Positions 19,552 to 29,177 of a stretch of 64,000 nucleotides of DNA are shown one piece after another. Made by a program: the position numbers and the translations under genes. The notes under the pieces are model-generated. The model made no database searches. It worked only from the letters and a program-made list of their open reading frames with translations, and was not told where the DNA came from. The stretch is from Pontibacterium granulatum (GTDB taxonomy: Bacteria; Pseudomonadota; Gammaproteobacteria; Pseudomonadales; Balneatricaceae). Within the stretch, counting starts at the first letter, position 1, and each line of letters opens with the position of its first letter. The stretch is taken from NCBI RefSeq assembly GCF_029961155.1, contig NZ_JASBRH010000006.1, positions 172,593 to 236,592 on the forward strand. The letters are read 5' to 3'.

Positions 19552-22500
19552 CCATGTGCTCGCCAACCTGACTTTTGTGTTGGTATTGGTGATCGGGTTT
19601 ATCGCCTACAACATGCTGCCGCGCCAGCAGGATCCGACCATCAACTTCAACTGGATTGCGATCACCACGGTGCTGCCTGGGGCATCGGCGCAGGATGTGG
19701 AGCAGCGGGTGACGCTGCCGCTGGAAGATGCGATCCGCAACATTCCCGATATGCGCTTTGTCTCGTCGAACTCCCGCGAGAACGTCTCCAGCCTGCTCGT
19801 TCGGTTTGAAGACATCGATGAAGACACCTTCGATAAACACCTCACCGACCTGCGGCGCGAAATACAGAACGCCGAAAGTGACCTGCCGGAAGCGGCGACC
19901 GATCCCTATGTGCTGGAGCTGACCAGCTCCAGCTCCTTCCCCAGTGCCACCCTGGCGGTTGTAGCCGGGCAGGACGATGAAAATTTGCGTGTGCAGGCCC
20001 GCAACATCGAAAAGGACCTGGAGAAGTTGAAGGGCGTCGATCGGGTTGACCCCGTTGGGTTGGACGACCCCGAGATCCAGGTGAACTTTGATCCGCAACT
20101 GATCCAGACGCTGGGTATCAGCCCGGTGCAGCTCGCCGATACAGTGCGCCAGTGGTTCCGTGATATCAGCGCCGGTAGCGTCAATGTGGGGCAGCAGTCC
20201 TGGTTGGTGCGCCTGGCGGGGCGGGATGCTGACCCGGATGTGGTCAAAAAGCTACCCTTGGTGGGGCTCGGTGGTGAAGTTGAACTGCAGCGTGTCGCCC
20301 AGGTGACCTGGGGGCGTGAAAAGGCACGGCAGGATGCCAGTGTGGATGGGCGTCCTGCGATCGTGATGCCAATCATGAAAAAGGACGATGCCAACACCCT
20401 GGAGTTGGTGGAGCGTATCAAGCTTTACATGGAACAGCGCAATCAACTGAAGGGAGCAACGGGCGTCGAACTGGTGCTGATCGACGACCAGACCATCATG
20501 ACCCAGGAAGCGATTGGTCTGATGCAGAACAACGCCCTGATCGGTCTGCTGCTGGTGATGGCTGTGGCATGGCTGTTTCTGGGCGCGCGCATCGCATTGC
20601 TCACAGCCATCGGCATCCCGTTTATTCTGGCGGGTACCTTCTGGGTGCTGTGGAGTATCGGCGAAACCCTCAATGTGACTGTTCTGCTGGGGGTGGTGAT
20701 CGTACTGGGGATGCTGGTGGACGATGCGGTGGTGATTGTAGAGGCGATCTACTACCGCCTGCAGCAGGGTGAGCAGCCGATCCATGCGGCTATTGCGGCG
20801 TTGCGTGAGGTTGGGCGACCGGTTAGCACGGCGGTACTGACCACCATGGCCGCCTTCCTTCCGTTGATGCTGCTGCCGGGTATCTTGGGCGACTTTATGC
20901 GTGTGATCCCGATGGTGGTGACCATCGCCCTGGCGATTAGCCTGATCGAAGCGTTCTGGATGCTGCCTGCACATGTGGTCGTGGCAAAGATCAGCTTTGA
21001 GAAGCCAACCCGTTCCCAGCGTCTGCGTGAAAACCTGACCCGCAAGGTACAGATCTTCTATATCCGCTTCCTGATCCGGGCGATCCGCCGTCCGCTGATC
21101 ACCCTGGTAATGGTGATGCTGTTTTGCGGTTCTGCTTTCAGCCTGCTGGCGCTGGGGAAGATCAAGATGGATTACTTTGCATCTGACCCACTGCGTATCT
21201 TTTATGTGAATATCGAGATGCCACCGGGTACGCCGTTGCAGCACAGTCTGGCGAAAGGCGAGGAGATTGAGCAGCGGGTACGCAAGTACCTTAACGGCGA
21301 AGATGTACGCGCGATCACCGTCTATGCCGGGCAGATGTTTACCGAGACCGAACCGTTCTTTGGTGATCACTATGCGCAGGTATTGGTGGGCCTGAAGCCA
21401 AAAACCGAAGAGAACCGTTCGGTGGATGCGTTGATCGCAGCCATGCGCAGTGATGTAACGGCGGTGCCGGGGCCGATGAATATATCCTTTCTGCGATTGG
21501 CGGGCGGGCCTCCCACCTCCAAGCCAATCAGTGTGAAGGTGCGAGGGGATGACTATGCCGAGATACGTGCGGCGGCGAACGCACTGAAAACTTTTCTGAA
21601 TAGCCAGCCGGATATCATCGATATCAGCGATGATGCTGGTGGTGGCCGCATGACCCTCAATATGACGCCTGACTACGATGCGATCACCCGGGCCGGGTTA
21701 AATCCTCTGGATGTGATGCGGGCCGTGCAGCTGCTGGTGGATGGTGAGGTGGTTGCGGATATGCAGCATGACGGCGAAAAAGTCGAGGTGCGGGTGCGGG
21801 CGCTGCCAACGCCACTGGCTGAGATTGATCAACTGCTGCAGGCGCAACTGCCAATACCGGGCGGCGGGCTGATACCGCTGGCGGAGCTGGTGCATTACAG
21901 CCGCGAAGAAAGTTTGGGCAATATCCGCCACTATAACTTCCGTCGTGCGATCACTGTGGAGGCGGATATCGTTGAAGGTGGCCTGGATACGGTTACGGCC
22001 AACCAACTGCTGCTGGATGAATGGGATGCGGTGTACCGCCAGCGTTTCCCCAATATCGACCTGGATATGAGTGGCGAGCTGGACGACATCCAGGAAAGTC
22101 TCGATTCGATTCAGGTGCTGTTTCTGTTTGGCCTGGGCTTGATGTACCTGATCTTGGGAACCCAGTTCAGCAGCTATTGGCAGCCTCTTATGATTTTGGT
22201 GACGGTCCCCATGGCCTTTACAGGCGTGCTGGTGGGGCTGCTGCTGACCAACAACCCGCTTAGCCTGTTTACCCTCTATGGCATCGTGGCGCTGGCGGGG
22301 ATCGCGGTCAACGCGGCGATTGTACTGATCTCGGCGGCCAATGCCCGTTTGGACTCGGGCATGAGCTTACTGCACTCCACTCTCTATGCCGCACGCCGAC
22401 GGGTGATTCCTATCCTGATCACCTCACTGACCACCATTGCGGGGCTGTTCTCGCTGGCGACCGGGTTGGGCGGTCACTCGCTCATCTGGGGACCGGTGGC

Positions 22501-22621
22501 AACGGCGATCGTCAGTGGCTTGGTGTTTTCAACCATCCTGACGCTGATTGTGGTACCGGTACTTTACCGGCTGAGTATGGGGCGGGCGGCACGCGCTAAA
22601 CAGGCGCGTCACCTGAGTTGA
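19529..22621 (+). CDS. RND family efflux transporter permease
   Basis: 1030 residues, the normal length for a resistance-nodulation-division pump. Transmembrane helix 1 is at residues 9-29, followed by a periplasmic porter domain, a central block of helices with the proton-relay acid pair in GMLVDDAVVIVEAIYYRLQ, a second porter domain, and the last helix block (LMYLILGTQFSSYWQPLMIL, then GIVALAGIAVNAAIVLISAAN). The N-terminus LLNNHVLANLTFVLVLVIG and the motif PRQQDPTINFNW are typical of the proteobacterial drug/lipid-type group of the AcrB superfamily rather than heavy-metal pumps. Substrate cannot be read from sequence. It is driven by the proton gradient and works with the adaptor encoded just before. 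No local regulator gene is seen. Confidence 0.95.
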   Translation: MLQRLLNNHVLANLTFVLVLVIGFIAYNMLPRQQDPTINFNWIAITTVLPGASAQDVEQRVTLPLEDAIRNIPDMRFVSSNSRENVSSLLVRFEDIDEDTFDKHLTDLRREIQNAESDLPEAATDPYVLELTSSSSFPSATLAVVAGQDDENLRVQARNIEKDLEKLKGVDRVDPVGLDDPEIQVNFDPQLIQTLGISPVQLADTVRQWFRDISAGSVNVGQQSWLVRLAGRDADPDVVKKLPLVGLGGEVELQRVAQVTWGREKARQDASVDGRPAIVMPIMKKDDANTLELVERIKLYMEQRNQLKGATGVELVLIDDQTIMTQEAIGLMQNNALIGLLLVMAVAWLFLGARIALLTAIGIPFILAGTFWVLWSIGETLNVTVLLGVVIVLGMLVDDAVVIVEAIYYRLQQGEQPIHAAIAALREVGRPVSTAVLTTMAAFLPLMLLPGILGDFMRVIPMVVTIALAISLIEAFWMLPAHVVVAKISFEKPTRSQRLRENLTRKVQIFYIRFLIRAIRRPLITLVMVMLFCGSAFSLLALGKIKMDYFASDPLRIFYVNIEMPPGTPLQHSLAKGEEIEQRVRKYLNGEDVRAITVYAGQMFTETEPFFGDHYAQVLVGLKPKTEENRSVDALIAAMRSDVTAVPGPMNISFLRLAGGPPTSKPISVKVRGDDYAEIRAAANALKTFLNSQPDIIDISDDAGGGRMTLNMTPDYDAITRAGLNPLDVMRAVQLLVDGEVVADMQHDGEKVEVRVRALPTPLAEIDQLLQAQLPIPGGGLIPLAELVHYSREESLGNIRHYNFRRAITVEADIVEGGLDTVTANQLLLDEWDAVYRQRFPNIDLDMSGELDDIQESLDSIQVLFLFGLGLMYLILGTQFSSYWQPLMILVTVPMAFTGVLVGLLLTNNPLSLFTLYGIVALAGIAVNAAIVLISAANARLDSGMSLLHSTLYAARRRVIPILITSLTTIAGLFSLATGLGGHSLIWGPVATAIVSGLVFSTILTLIVVPVLYRLSMGRAARAKQARHLS

Positions 22622-22749
22622 ATCAAACCCGTATAAATATTCTTTTGGTAAATGCAACGCACGCAGAAATCTGGTCTACGCTGGCATAAAGCTTATTTGC
22701 GAACGCAGCCCCCTCGCATTGCGATGACCCCATCTTAAGGAGACGTTTT

Positions 22750-23067
22750 ATGGGTATGGAAAACAACCGCCTGTTGATGCAACTGGACAAATACCGCCGC
22801 GAAGTAAATCGTGCGGTGTTGAACCCGGCAATTCCCGAGTTGGCGTTGGAAGACCTTAAACCGATGCTGGGCATGGTTGCTGAAGCGCGGGCGCAGTATG
22901 TGTCTGAGCTGCTGGAGGTGGCAAAGCTCTCAGGCAACAGCCTGCCGACGCCCGAGCAGATCCGTCAGCTTAAGGTGTGTCGGGAAACCTACGACGAGCT
23001 GGTGGCCGCCGCCAATGCACTGGAAACGGTGATCCAGCGGGGGTATCTGGATGTGAAAGACAGTTGA
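22750..23067 (+). CDS. Small conserved-looking protein of unknown function
   Basis: 105 residues from an ATG at 22750 with AAGGAG seven bases before it, a strong sign of a real gene. The protein is almost wholly helical with a repeating Leu pattern (MLGMVAEARAQYVSELLEV, ETYDELVAAANALETVIQRG), no signal peptide and no membrane segment, and a single Cys in KVCRETYDEL. I do not recognise the family. It stands alone between the RND operon and a convergent outer-membrane gene. It may be a small cytoplasmic helical-bundle protein. Confidence 0.75.
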   Translation: MGMENNRLLMQLDKYRREVNRAVLNPAIPELALEDLKPMLGMVAEARAQYVSELLEVAKLSGNSLPTPEQIRQLKVCRETYDELVAAANALETVIQRGYLDVKDS

Positions 23068-23117
23068 GGTGAAACAGAGGCGAGTCAGCCCCTGTATGTC
23101 GTGCTCTTCGGCAGTGT

Positions 23118-24041
23118 TCAGAACTCGTAGCTGAGCTCCAGGTTGTAGCGGCGCTCGCCATCGTCCCCGCCGTTCAGGTGCTGCTCTACGGCAATCTCCA
23201 TCTCGAAACCGCTGATCGGCGCTTCGTATTCCAGCTTTAGGTGGGCGATCCAGCGCTCGTCATCGTCCCATGTCCAGTCGATAGCGTCTTCGGCGCGCTC
23301 GGCGTCCAGTTCTCGCTGCCAGAATGGACCGGCTGTCAGTTCCCAACCGTCTACAGGTGTAATCCAGCTAAGGAATAGGCCTGCTTCGTATTGCTGTTCC
23401 ATCTCCGCATCCTGCATCTTATTGCGCTTGTCATCGTGCCACAGGCTCAGACGCTCCTGCTTGTACTCAATAAACGGATGCAGATAGAGGGCGGGTGACG
23501 GGGTTGAGTATTCGCCGGTTGCTTTGACCGCCCACTCGTAGCCCTTCAGGTCGCCGCTACGGGCTTTGGCATCTTCGTGCAGCATATAGGCGCCGTAGGA
23601 TACATGCAGGTAACGGTCGTATCGTGCCTTCAGCAGCCAGCGATCGGCACCCAGAAAGCGACCGGTGTCGTAACGCAGGCCAAGGCCAGCATAGGTGATG
23701 CGGTCGAACTCCGTGCGGGTCTTGTCTTTCTTGAGGCTACCGTCCTCTTTCAGCTGCAGGTTACGGTCCTTGTTCCGCTTGAACAGGTGGCCAACGCGAC
23801 CGATATATTCCAGTTCGGGTACGCGGCTCTCGGCGGTGTAGGTGACCTGGGTATCGACTTCGGCTTTGCGCTTCTGCTTGATCTTACGTTTGTCGAAAGA
23901 GCCGCCGTCGTAGGTTGTGACGTCGGAGGTAGCTCCATCGGTGTATTTCAGATCGGTTTTGATCTCCCATCCTGCGTCGACCGCGGTCGAGGCGAACAGG
24001 CAGGCACTGCCTAACAGCAGCAGTGCGTTAGAGCGGTTCAT
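23118..24041 (-). CDS. Outer membrane beta-barrel protein
   Basis: 307 residues. A signal peptide (residues 1-23, ending TAVDA) is followed by a chain of alternating hydrophobic and polar residues with many aromatics, for example YAGLGLRYDTGRFLGADRWL and LKARYDRYLHVSYGAYML, and the chain ends RYNLELSYEF, with the terminal Phe that marks Bam-inserted barrels. About 12-14 strands are possible. Highly charged loops (FDKRKIKQKRKAEVDTQ, DDDERW) point outward or to the periplasm. Ligand unknown. It is the third gene of an operon with a PhnD-like binding protein and a GGDEF-EAL protein, overlapping the latter by 14 bp, so it may be functionally tied to that signalling pair. Confidence 0.82.
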   Translation of the reverse strand: MNRSNALLLLGSACLFASTAVDAGWEIKTDLKYTDGATSDVTTYDGGSFDKRKIKQKRKAEVDTQVTYTAESRVPELEYIGRVGHLFKRNKDRNLQLKEDGSLKKDKTRTEFDRITYAGLGLRYDTGRFLGADRWLLKARYDRYLHVSYGAYMLHEDAKARSGDLKGYEWAVKATGEYSTPSPALYLHPFIEYKQERLSLWHDDKRNKMQDAEMEQQYEAGLFLSWITPVDGWELTAGPFWQRELDAERAEDAIDWTWDDDERWIAHLKLEYEAPISGFEMEIAVEQHLNGGDDGERRYNLELSYEF

Positions 24042-26175
24042 AGAGTGTTTCCTTGTCCAAGAGCTTCAGCAGCTGTTTGAGTGGTGCTGGTTTGGCGTAC
24101 AGGTAACCCTGGGCGTAGTCACCGCCGCGGTTGTGCACAAAGTGCTGTTGGGATTCGGTCTCGATCCCTTCACAGACGGTTTTGAGTCCCATGGCATTAG
24201 CCATGGTGATAATGGTTTCGATCACCTGATCGCCTTGGCCCTGGTCCAACTCGGCGATAAAGCTGCGATCGATCTTCAGACCGTCGATCGGCAACGAGTG
24301 CAGGTAGCTGAGGGAGGAGTAGCCGGTGCCGAAGTCGTCGATCCAGATAGCGGCGCCCATCTGCTTCCAGGCTTGCAGGGTATCGGCGCAGGATTGGATG
24401 TTTTCCATCATACTGGTTTCGGTCAGCTCCAGATGCAGGGTGTGCGCGGGCAGCTGAGCGCGTTGAATGATGTTGTGTATGGCGTCCTGGATTGCAGGTT
24501 CGCGTAGCACGGCACCGGAGATGTTGACCGACAGCTTAAAGTGGCTGCGACGGGGTATGATCTGCTGGATCAGGTCGTGGCAGGCGTGCTCGAGAGTCCA
24601 CAGGGTCAGCGGCATGATCTGGTCGGTTTTTTCGATCAGTGGGATAAAGGTATCTGGGGCGATTGGGCCCTGCTCGGGATGTTCCCAGCGCAGCAGCGCT
24701 TCGGCGCCGATGATCTCGTTACTCACTATGTCCACAATCGGTTGGTAGGCCAGCTTCAGTTCGCCTCTTTGCATCGCATCACGCACATCCTGCTGGATAA
24801 GCATCTTGCTGATTACTTCATTGTTCATCTGCGGCTCAAAGAAGCGGTGGCGTTTGCGGCCGGAATGCTTTGCGGCATACATGGCGATGTCGGCTTGTTT
24901 TAGCAGTTCGGTTACGCTGCGGCCGTGTTCCGGGAACAGGGTTATGCCGACGCTGGCTGAGACGGTGTAGCGTCGGTCTTCAATGGTGAAGCTGTGGTCG
25001 AGCACATCGGCAATACGCGTGGCGATCCGACTGATCTGCGAACGGTCTTTGCAATTGGGCAACATCATTACAAATTCATCGCCGCCCAGGCGGGCCAGCA
25101 ACAGGCTTTCCGGTACCGGGAAGTCAATGCTTTCGGCTTCGGTGACCAGTAGATTGGTCAAACGGTTGGCTGCCTGGATCAGCAACTTATCCCCAACCTC
25201 GTGCCCGGCAACGTCGTTTACCCGCTTGAAGTGATCCAGATCGATAAACAGTACGGCAACCTGGTTGTTGTGGCGGTCGGCCCAGCTCAGCATCTTGTTG
25301 AGTTCTTCGTTGAACATACGCCGGTTGGGCAGTTGGGTCAGGGCGTCGTGATAAGCGAGGCGCTCCACCTGGCTACGCGAGAGGTTGATGGAGTCTTTCA
25401 TCTCCTCCAGGGCATCGCCCAGAAGACCAAACTCATCTGCCCGCTCCAGCTTGAAGCGGATTTGGTTTTCGCCAGCGGTATAGCGGCGACAATGGTCTAC
25501 GAGTCTGCGGATAGGGGATAACAGGTGCTGGGAGAGGAAGAACACCAGAGCCATCGCTGAGGCGAGCAGCAGGATGATGATAGAGAGTGAAGTGACAATA
25601 ATATTGTTGCGCAGCTCCCGACTCTGCAAAGCCAGGTCGGCGCTCATCTCGCGGATATCTGTTTCGGCCTCGGTGTAGGTGATGGCGATACGCAACACTG
25701 CGAAGGTGGTTTCACCGGATCGGATCGGTTGGGCGACATGGATGTACTGGCCGATCTTTCGGGTATCTGCGTCCAGCATGACCGGCAGGCCGGGCGGCAA
25801 AAGCTCGCTGATATGACGGCCGAAGTTGTGTAGCTCGGCACTACCGTCGTGAATAACCCTGCCGCTTGCGTCGTGAATGTAGGTGTAGGCTACATTGGTA
25901 TTGTGTGACAGTGCTTCCAGCTGCTCCTGAATAGCGCTGAAGTCGGAGCTGTAAACCGCCGCATCCAGGTTGCTGGCGAGGGATTCCGCCACCAATTGTG
26001 CATCGCGGATCAGTTGCTTTTCCACCGCTTCTGTCAGGTGCTGTTGCCCCTCGTCGATAGCTGCGTGAGCATAACGCTCCAGATAGAAGATATTTACCAA
26101 CAGCACACAACAGCCTACCAGTGCGGTCATGACAGCCAGCAGAATGCCGTAACGGGTTGCGATGGAGTGCTTCAT
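24028..26175 (-). CDS. Membrane GGDEF-EAL cyclic-di-GMP enzyme with periplasmic sensor and HAMP
   Basis: 715 residues. Helix 1 (about 9-31) and helix 2 (about 192-213) enclose a periplasmic sensor of about 160 residues. A HAMP linker (LSPIRRLVDHCRRYTAGE) leads to a GGDEF domain with an intact RLGGDEFVMMLPN near residue 365, and an EAL domain with EALLRWEHPEQGP near 490, ELTETSMMEN, and DDFGTGYSSLSYLHSLPIDG. Both active sites look intact; no RxxD inhibitory site is visible directly before GGDEF. It could therefore make or break c-di-GMP. Its start overlaps the stop of the PhnD-like gene by ATGA, so the binding protein is the likely signal carrier for the periplasmic domain. Confidence 0.95.
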   Translation of the reverse strand: MKHSIATRYGILLAVMTALVGCCVLLVNIFYLERYAHAAIDEGQQHLTEAVEKQLIRDAQLVAESLASNLDAAVYSSDFSAIQEQLEALSHNTNVAYTYIHDASGRVIHDGSAELHNFGRHISELLPPGLPVMLDADTRKIGQYIHVAQPIRSGETTFAVLRIAITYTEAETDIREMSADLALQSRELRNNIIVTSLSIIILLLASAMALVFFLSQHLLSPIRRLVDHCRRYTAGENQIRFKLERADEFGLLGDALEEMKDSINLSRSQVERLAYHDALTQLPNRRMFNEELNKMLSWADRHNNQVAVLFIDLDHFKRVNDVAGHEVGDKLLIQAANRLTNLLVTEAESIDFPVPESLLLARLGGDEFVMMLPNCKDRSQISRIATRIADVLDHSFTIEDRRYTVSASVGITLFPEHGRSVTELLKQADIAMYAAKHSGRKRHRFFEPQMNNEVISKMLIQQDVRDAMQRGELKLAYQPIVDIVSNEIIGAEALLRWEHPEQGPIAPDTFIPLIEKTDQIMPLTLWTLEHACHDLIQQIIPRRSHFKLSVNISGAVLREPAIQDAIHNIIQRAQLPAHTLHLELTETSMMENIQSCADTLQAWKQMGAAIWIDDFGTGYSSLSYLHSLPIDGLKIDRSFIAELDQGQGDQVIETIITMANAMGLKTVCEGIETESQQHFVHNRGGDYAQGYLYAKPAPLKQLLKLLDKETLYEPL

Positions 26176-27077
26176 TCTGACCAGTTTCGGCTGTTGTTGT
26201 AGATCTCAGCCAGCAGTTTGGGGACGTCTTCGTTCAGTGTTTCAAATCCGCTGGTTTGTTCGTACCGCGACAGCAACTTACCGTGGCTGTCAGAGGTCAT
26301 GCCAAGCAACAGGGCTTTCAAGGCTGCGGCCCGTTCCGCACTGAGCTTGCTGCTGACCAGCTCCAGCGCCCGGGGATAAGGTTCGGAGCGGTAGATAATG
26401 CGCAACTCCGATTTCAGCGCGTCTGGCACCCGGTCAGGATTTTGCCAGTCGCCATCGTTAAGGGCACCGGCCTCCACCAGGCGCTTGTGCACCCAGAGCA
26501 GGTTGTTCTTCTCGTTGCGGCTGAACAGGTGGTTGACCTTGTTGCTGTCCCGCGCGGCATGCAGACTGTGAATAAAGTTCAGGCTCTGGCCGTGTTTCTC
26601 GAGGATCATGCGCGGAAGGTAATAGCTGCTGAAAGAGTTGTTATGCTCAAATGCAATCCGCTTGCCGGTAAGATCGGCCAGGTTTCGCAGGCCAGAGTCC
26701 TTGTGGGTGTAGATCAGGGTCTGATAGCGCTGCTGGCGGGACTTCCACTTCATCAGCAGGGGGATCGCATCTGCTTCATGCACCAGAACTGCGGCGCTGT
26801 ACGGGGTTTCTGTCACCCAGTGAACTTCGCCTTTCTTGACTGCTTCAATCAGTTCGTCCAGTTCTGAAAACAGGCGCACTTCCGCGCGGGTGATGCCCAC
26901 GTGACCCAGGTGTTGGGCGACGTACTTTGCCATTGGGCGCAGTTGTTTGAAGTCTTTCTTGGGGCGATCGCTGAGCTGGGCGAGCACTAAGGTTTCGGCA
27001 GCTGCATGCGCGGTGACTAGGAGTGTGGACAGGCAGATCATCCTGATCAGGTTGCGCATACGACGGCGATACAACAT
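26172..27077 (-). CDS. PhnD-like periplasmic phosphate/phosphonate-type binding protein
   Basis: 301 residues. The ATG at 27077 is chosen because CAGGAAG precedes it; an inner ATG at 27059 has no ribosome site. A signal peptide follows (LIRMICLSTLLVTAHAAAE). The body fits the PhnD type: VLAQLSDRPKKDFKQLRPMAKYV, VHWVTETPYSAAVLVHEA, and LADLTGKRIAFEHNNSFSSY. In transporters such proteins sit beside phnC and phnE; here no permease or ATPase is near, and the next gene is a GGDEF-EAL protein. This suggests a sensing rather than a transport role, as inferred for similar pairs. Ligand identity is not readable from sequence. Confidence 0.85.
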   Translation of the reverse strand: MLYRRRMRNLIRMICLSTLLVTAHAAAETLVLAQLSDRPKKDFKQLRPMAKYVAQHLGHVGITRAEVRLFSELDELIEAVKKGEVHWVTETPYSAAVLVHEADAIPLLMKWKSRQQRYQTLIYTHKDSGLRNLADLTGKRIAFEHNNSFSSYYLPRMILEKHGQSLNFIHSLHAARDSNKVNHLFSRNEKNNLLWVHKRLVEAGALNDGDWQNPDRVPDALKSELRIIYRSEPYPRALELVSSKLSAERAAALKALLLGMTSDSHGKLLSRYEQTSGFETLNEDVPKLLAEIYNNSRNWSE

Positions 27078-27137
27078 AACTACTTCCTGTATCGGAGCAC
27101 GGTTGTTTCCGTGCCCCGGGTGAGGATGGGGATTCTA

Positions 27138-27788
27138 TCAGGCCATCCCCACAACAGCATCAACCAACTTGTTAATGCCGGAGGCTGCTTCAGAGATCGA
27201 ACCGGCCAGCATATAAGCCGGGGTGGTCACGACTTTCTTGTCTTGATCTATCACCATCTCGTCCACAGGGCAGGCCTGGTGCTTGCCACCCATCGCTTCG
27301 ATCGCGGCTGCGGTGTCAGCATCAGTGCCGATAGTGCAGGTGGTGCCTTCGCCAAACAACAACGGAGTCATGGCGGGAGCAATACAGATCAGGCCCACCG
27401 GCTTACCGGCTCCATGTATCGCCTTGCTGAAGCGGGCAACATCCTCGTTCACGCTGCAGTTGGCGCCTTCCACTGCGAAATTACTGAGGTTTTTTGCGGC
27501 GCCAAATCCGCCCGGAATAATCAGCGCATCGTAGTCGTCCGGATTCGCCTCGGCCAGATCAAGAATATCGCCACGCGCCAGACGGGCAGCTTCTACCAAC
27601 ACATTGCGACTCTCATTCGCTTCTTCACCTTTGAGGTGATCGATAACGTGCAGCTGCTCAATGTTGGGTGCCATGCACTGATAACGTGCGCCGTTCTGCT
27701 CGATGCGTAGCAGGGTCAGGACCGATTCGTAGATCTCTGATCCATCAAAAACACCGCATCCTGCCAGAATTACCGCAACTTTTTTCAT
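27138..27788 (-). CDS. elbB: ElbB, DJ-1/PfpI-family glyoxalase-like protein
   Basis: 216 residues, starting MKKVAVILAGCGVFDGSEIYE, which is the hallmark start of ElbB. The DJ-1 fold nucleophile Cys lies in PVGLICIAPAMTP, and the loops DALIIPGGFGAAKNLSNFA and GKHQACPVDEM are as in the E. coli protein. E. coli ElbB has weak glyoxalase activity and was linked to isoprenoid synthesis; the true role is not settled. GAGAGG precedes the start. An inverted repeat (GGGGAT 27128-27133 with ATCCCC 27145-27150) overlaps its stop codon. Confidence 0.95.
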   Translation of the reverse strand: MKKVAVILAGCGVFDGSEIYESVLTLLRIEQNGARYQCMAPNIEQLHVIDHLKGEEANESRNVLVEAARLARGDILDLAEANPDDYDALIIPGGFGAAKNLSNFAVEGANCSVNEDVARFSKAIHGAGKPVGLICIAPAMTPLLFGEGTTCTIGTDADTAAAIEAMGGKHQACPVDEMVIDQDKKVVTTPAYMLAGSISEAASGINKLVDAVVGMA

Positions 27789-29128
<1,340 letters not shown>

Positions 29129-29177
29129 TCAGTAGCTAAAATCCAATAGGGCTGCTGATCAGAAAGGAGTTTGAGTA

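Noticed and set aside
20252..21370. 372-codon minus-strand frame inside the RND permease
   Set aside because: Extremely rich in His, Gln and Arg, no start signal, and it overlaps a certain gene.
27128..27150. Inverted repeat over the elbB stop as an attenuator
   Set aside because: Only six pairs with an 11-nt loop and no T run; too weak to claim.
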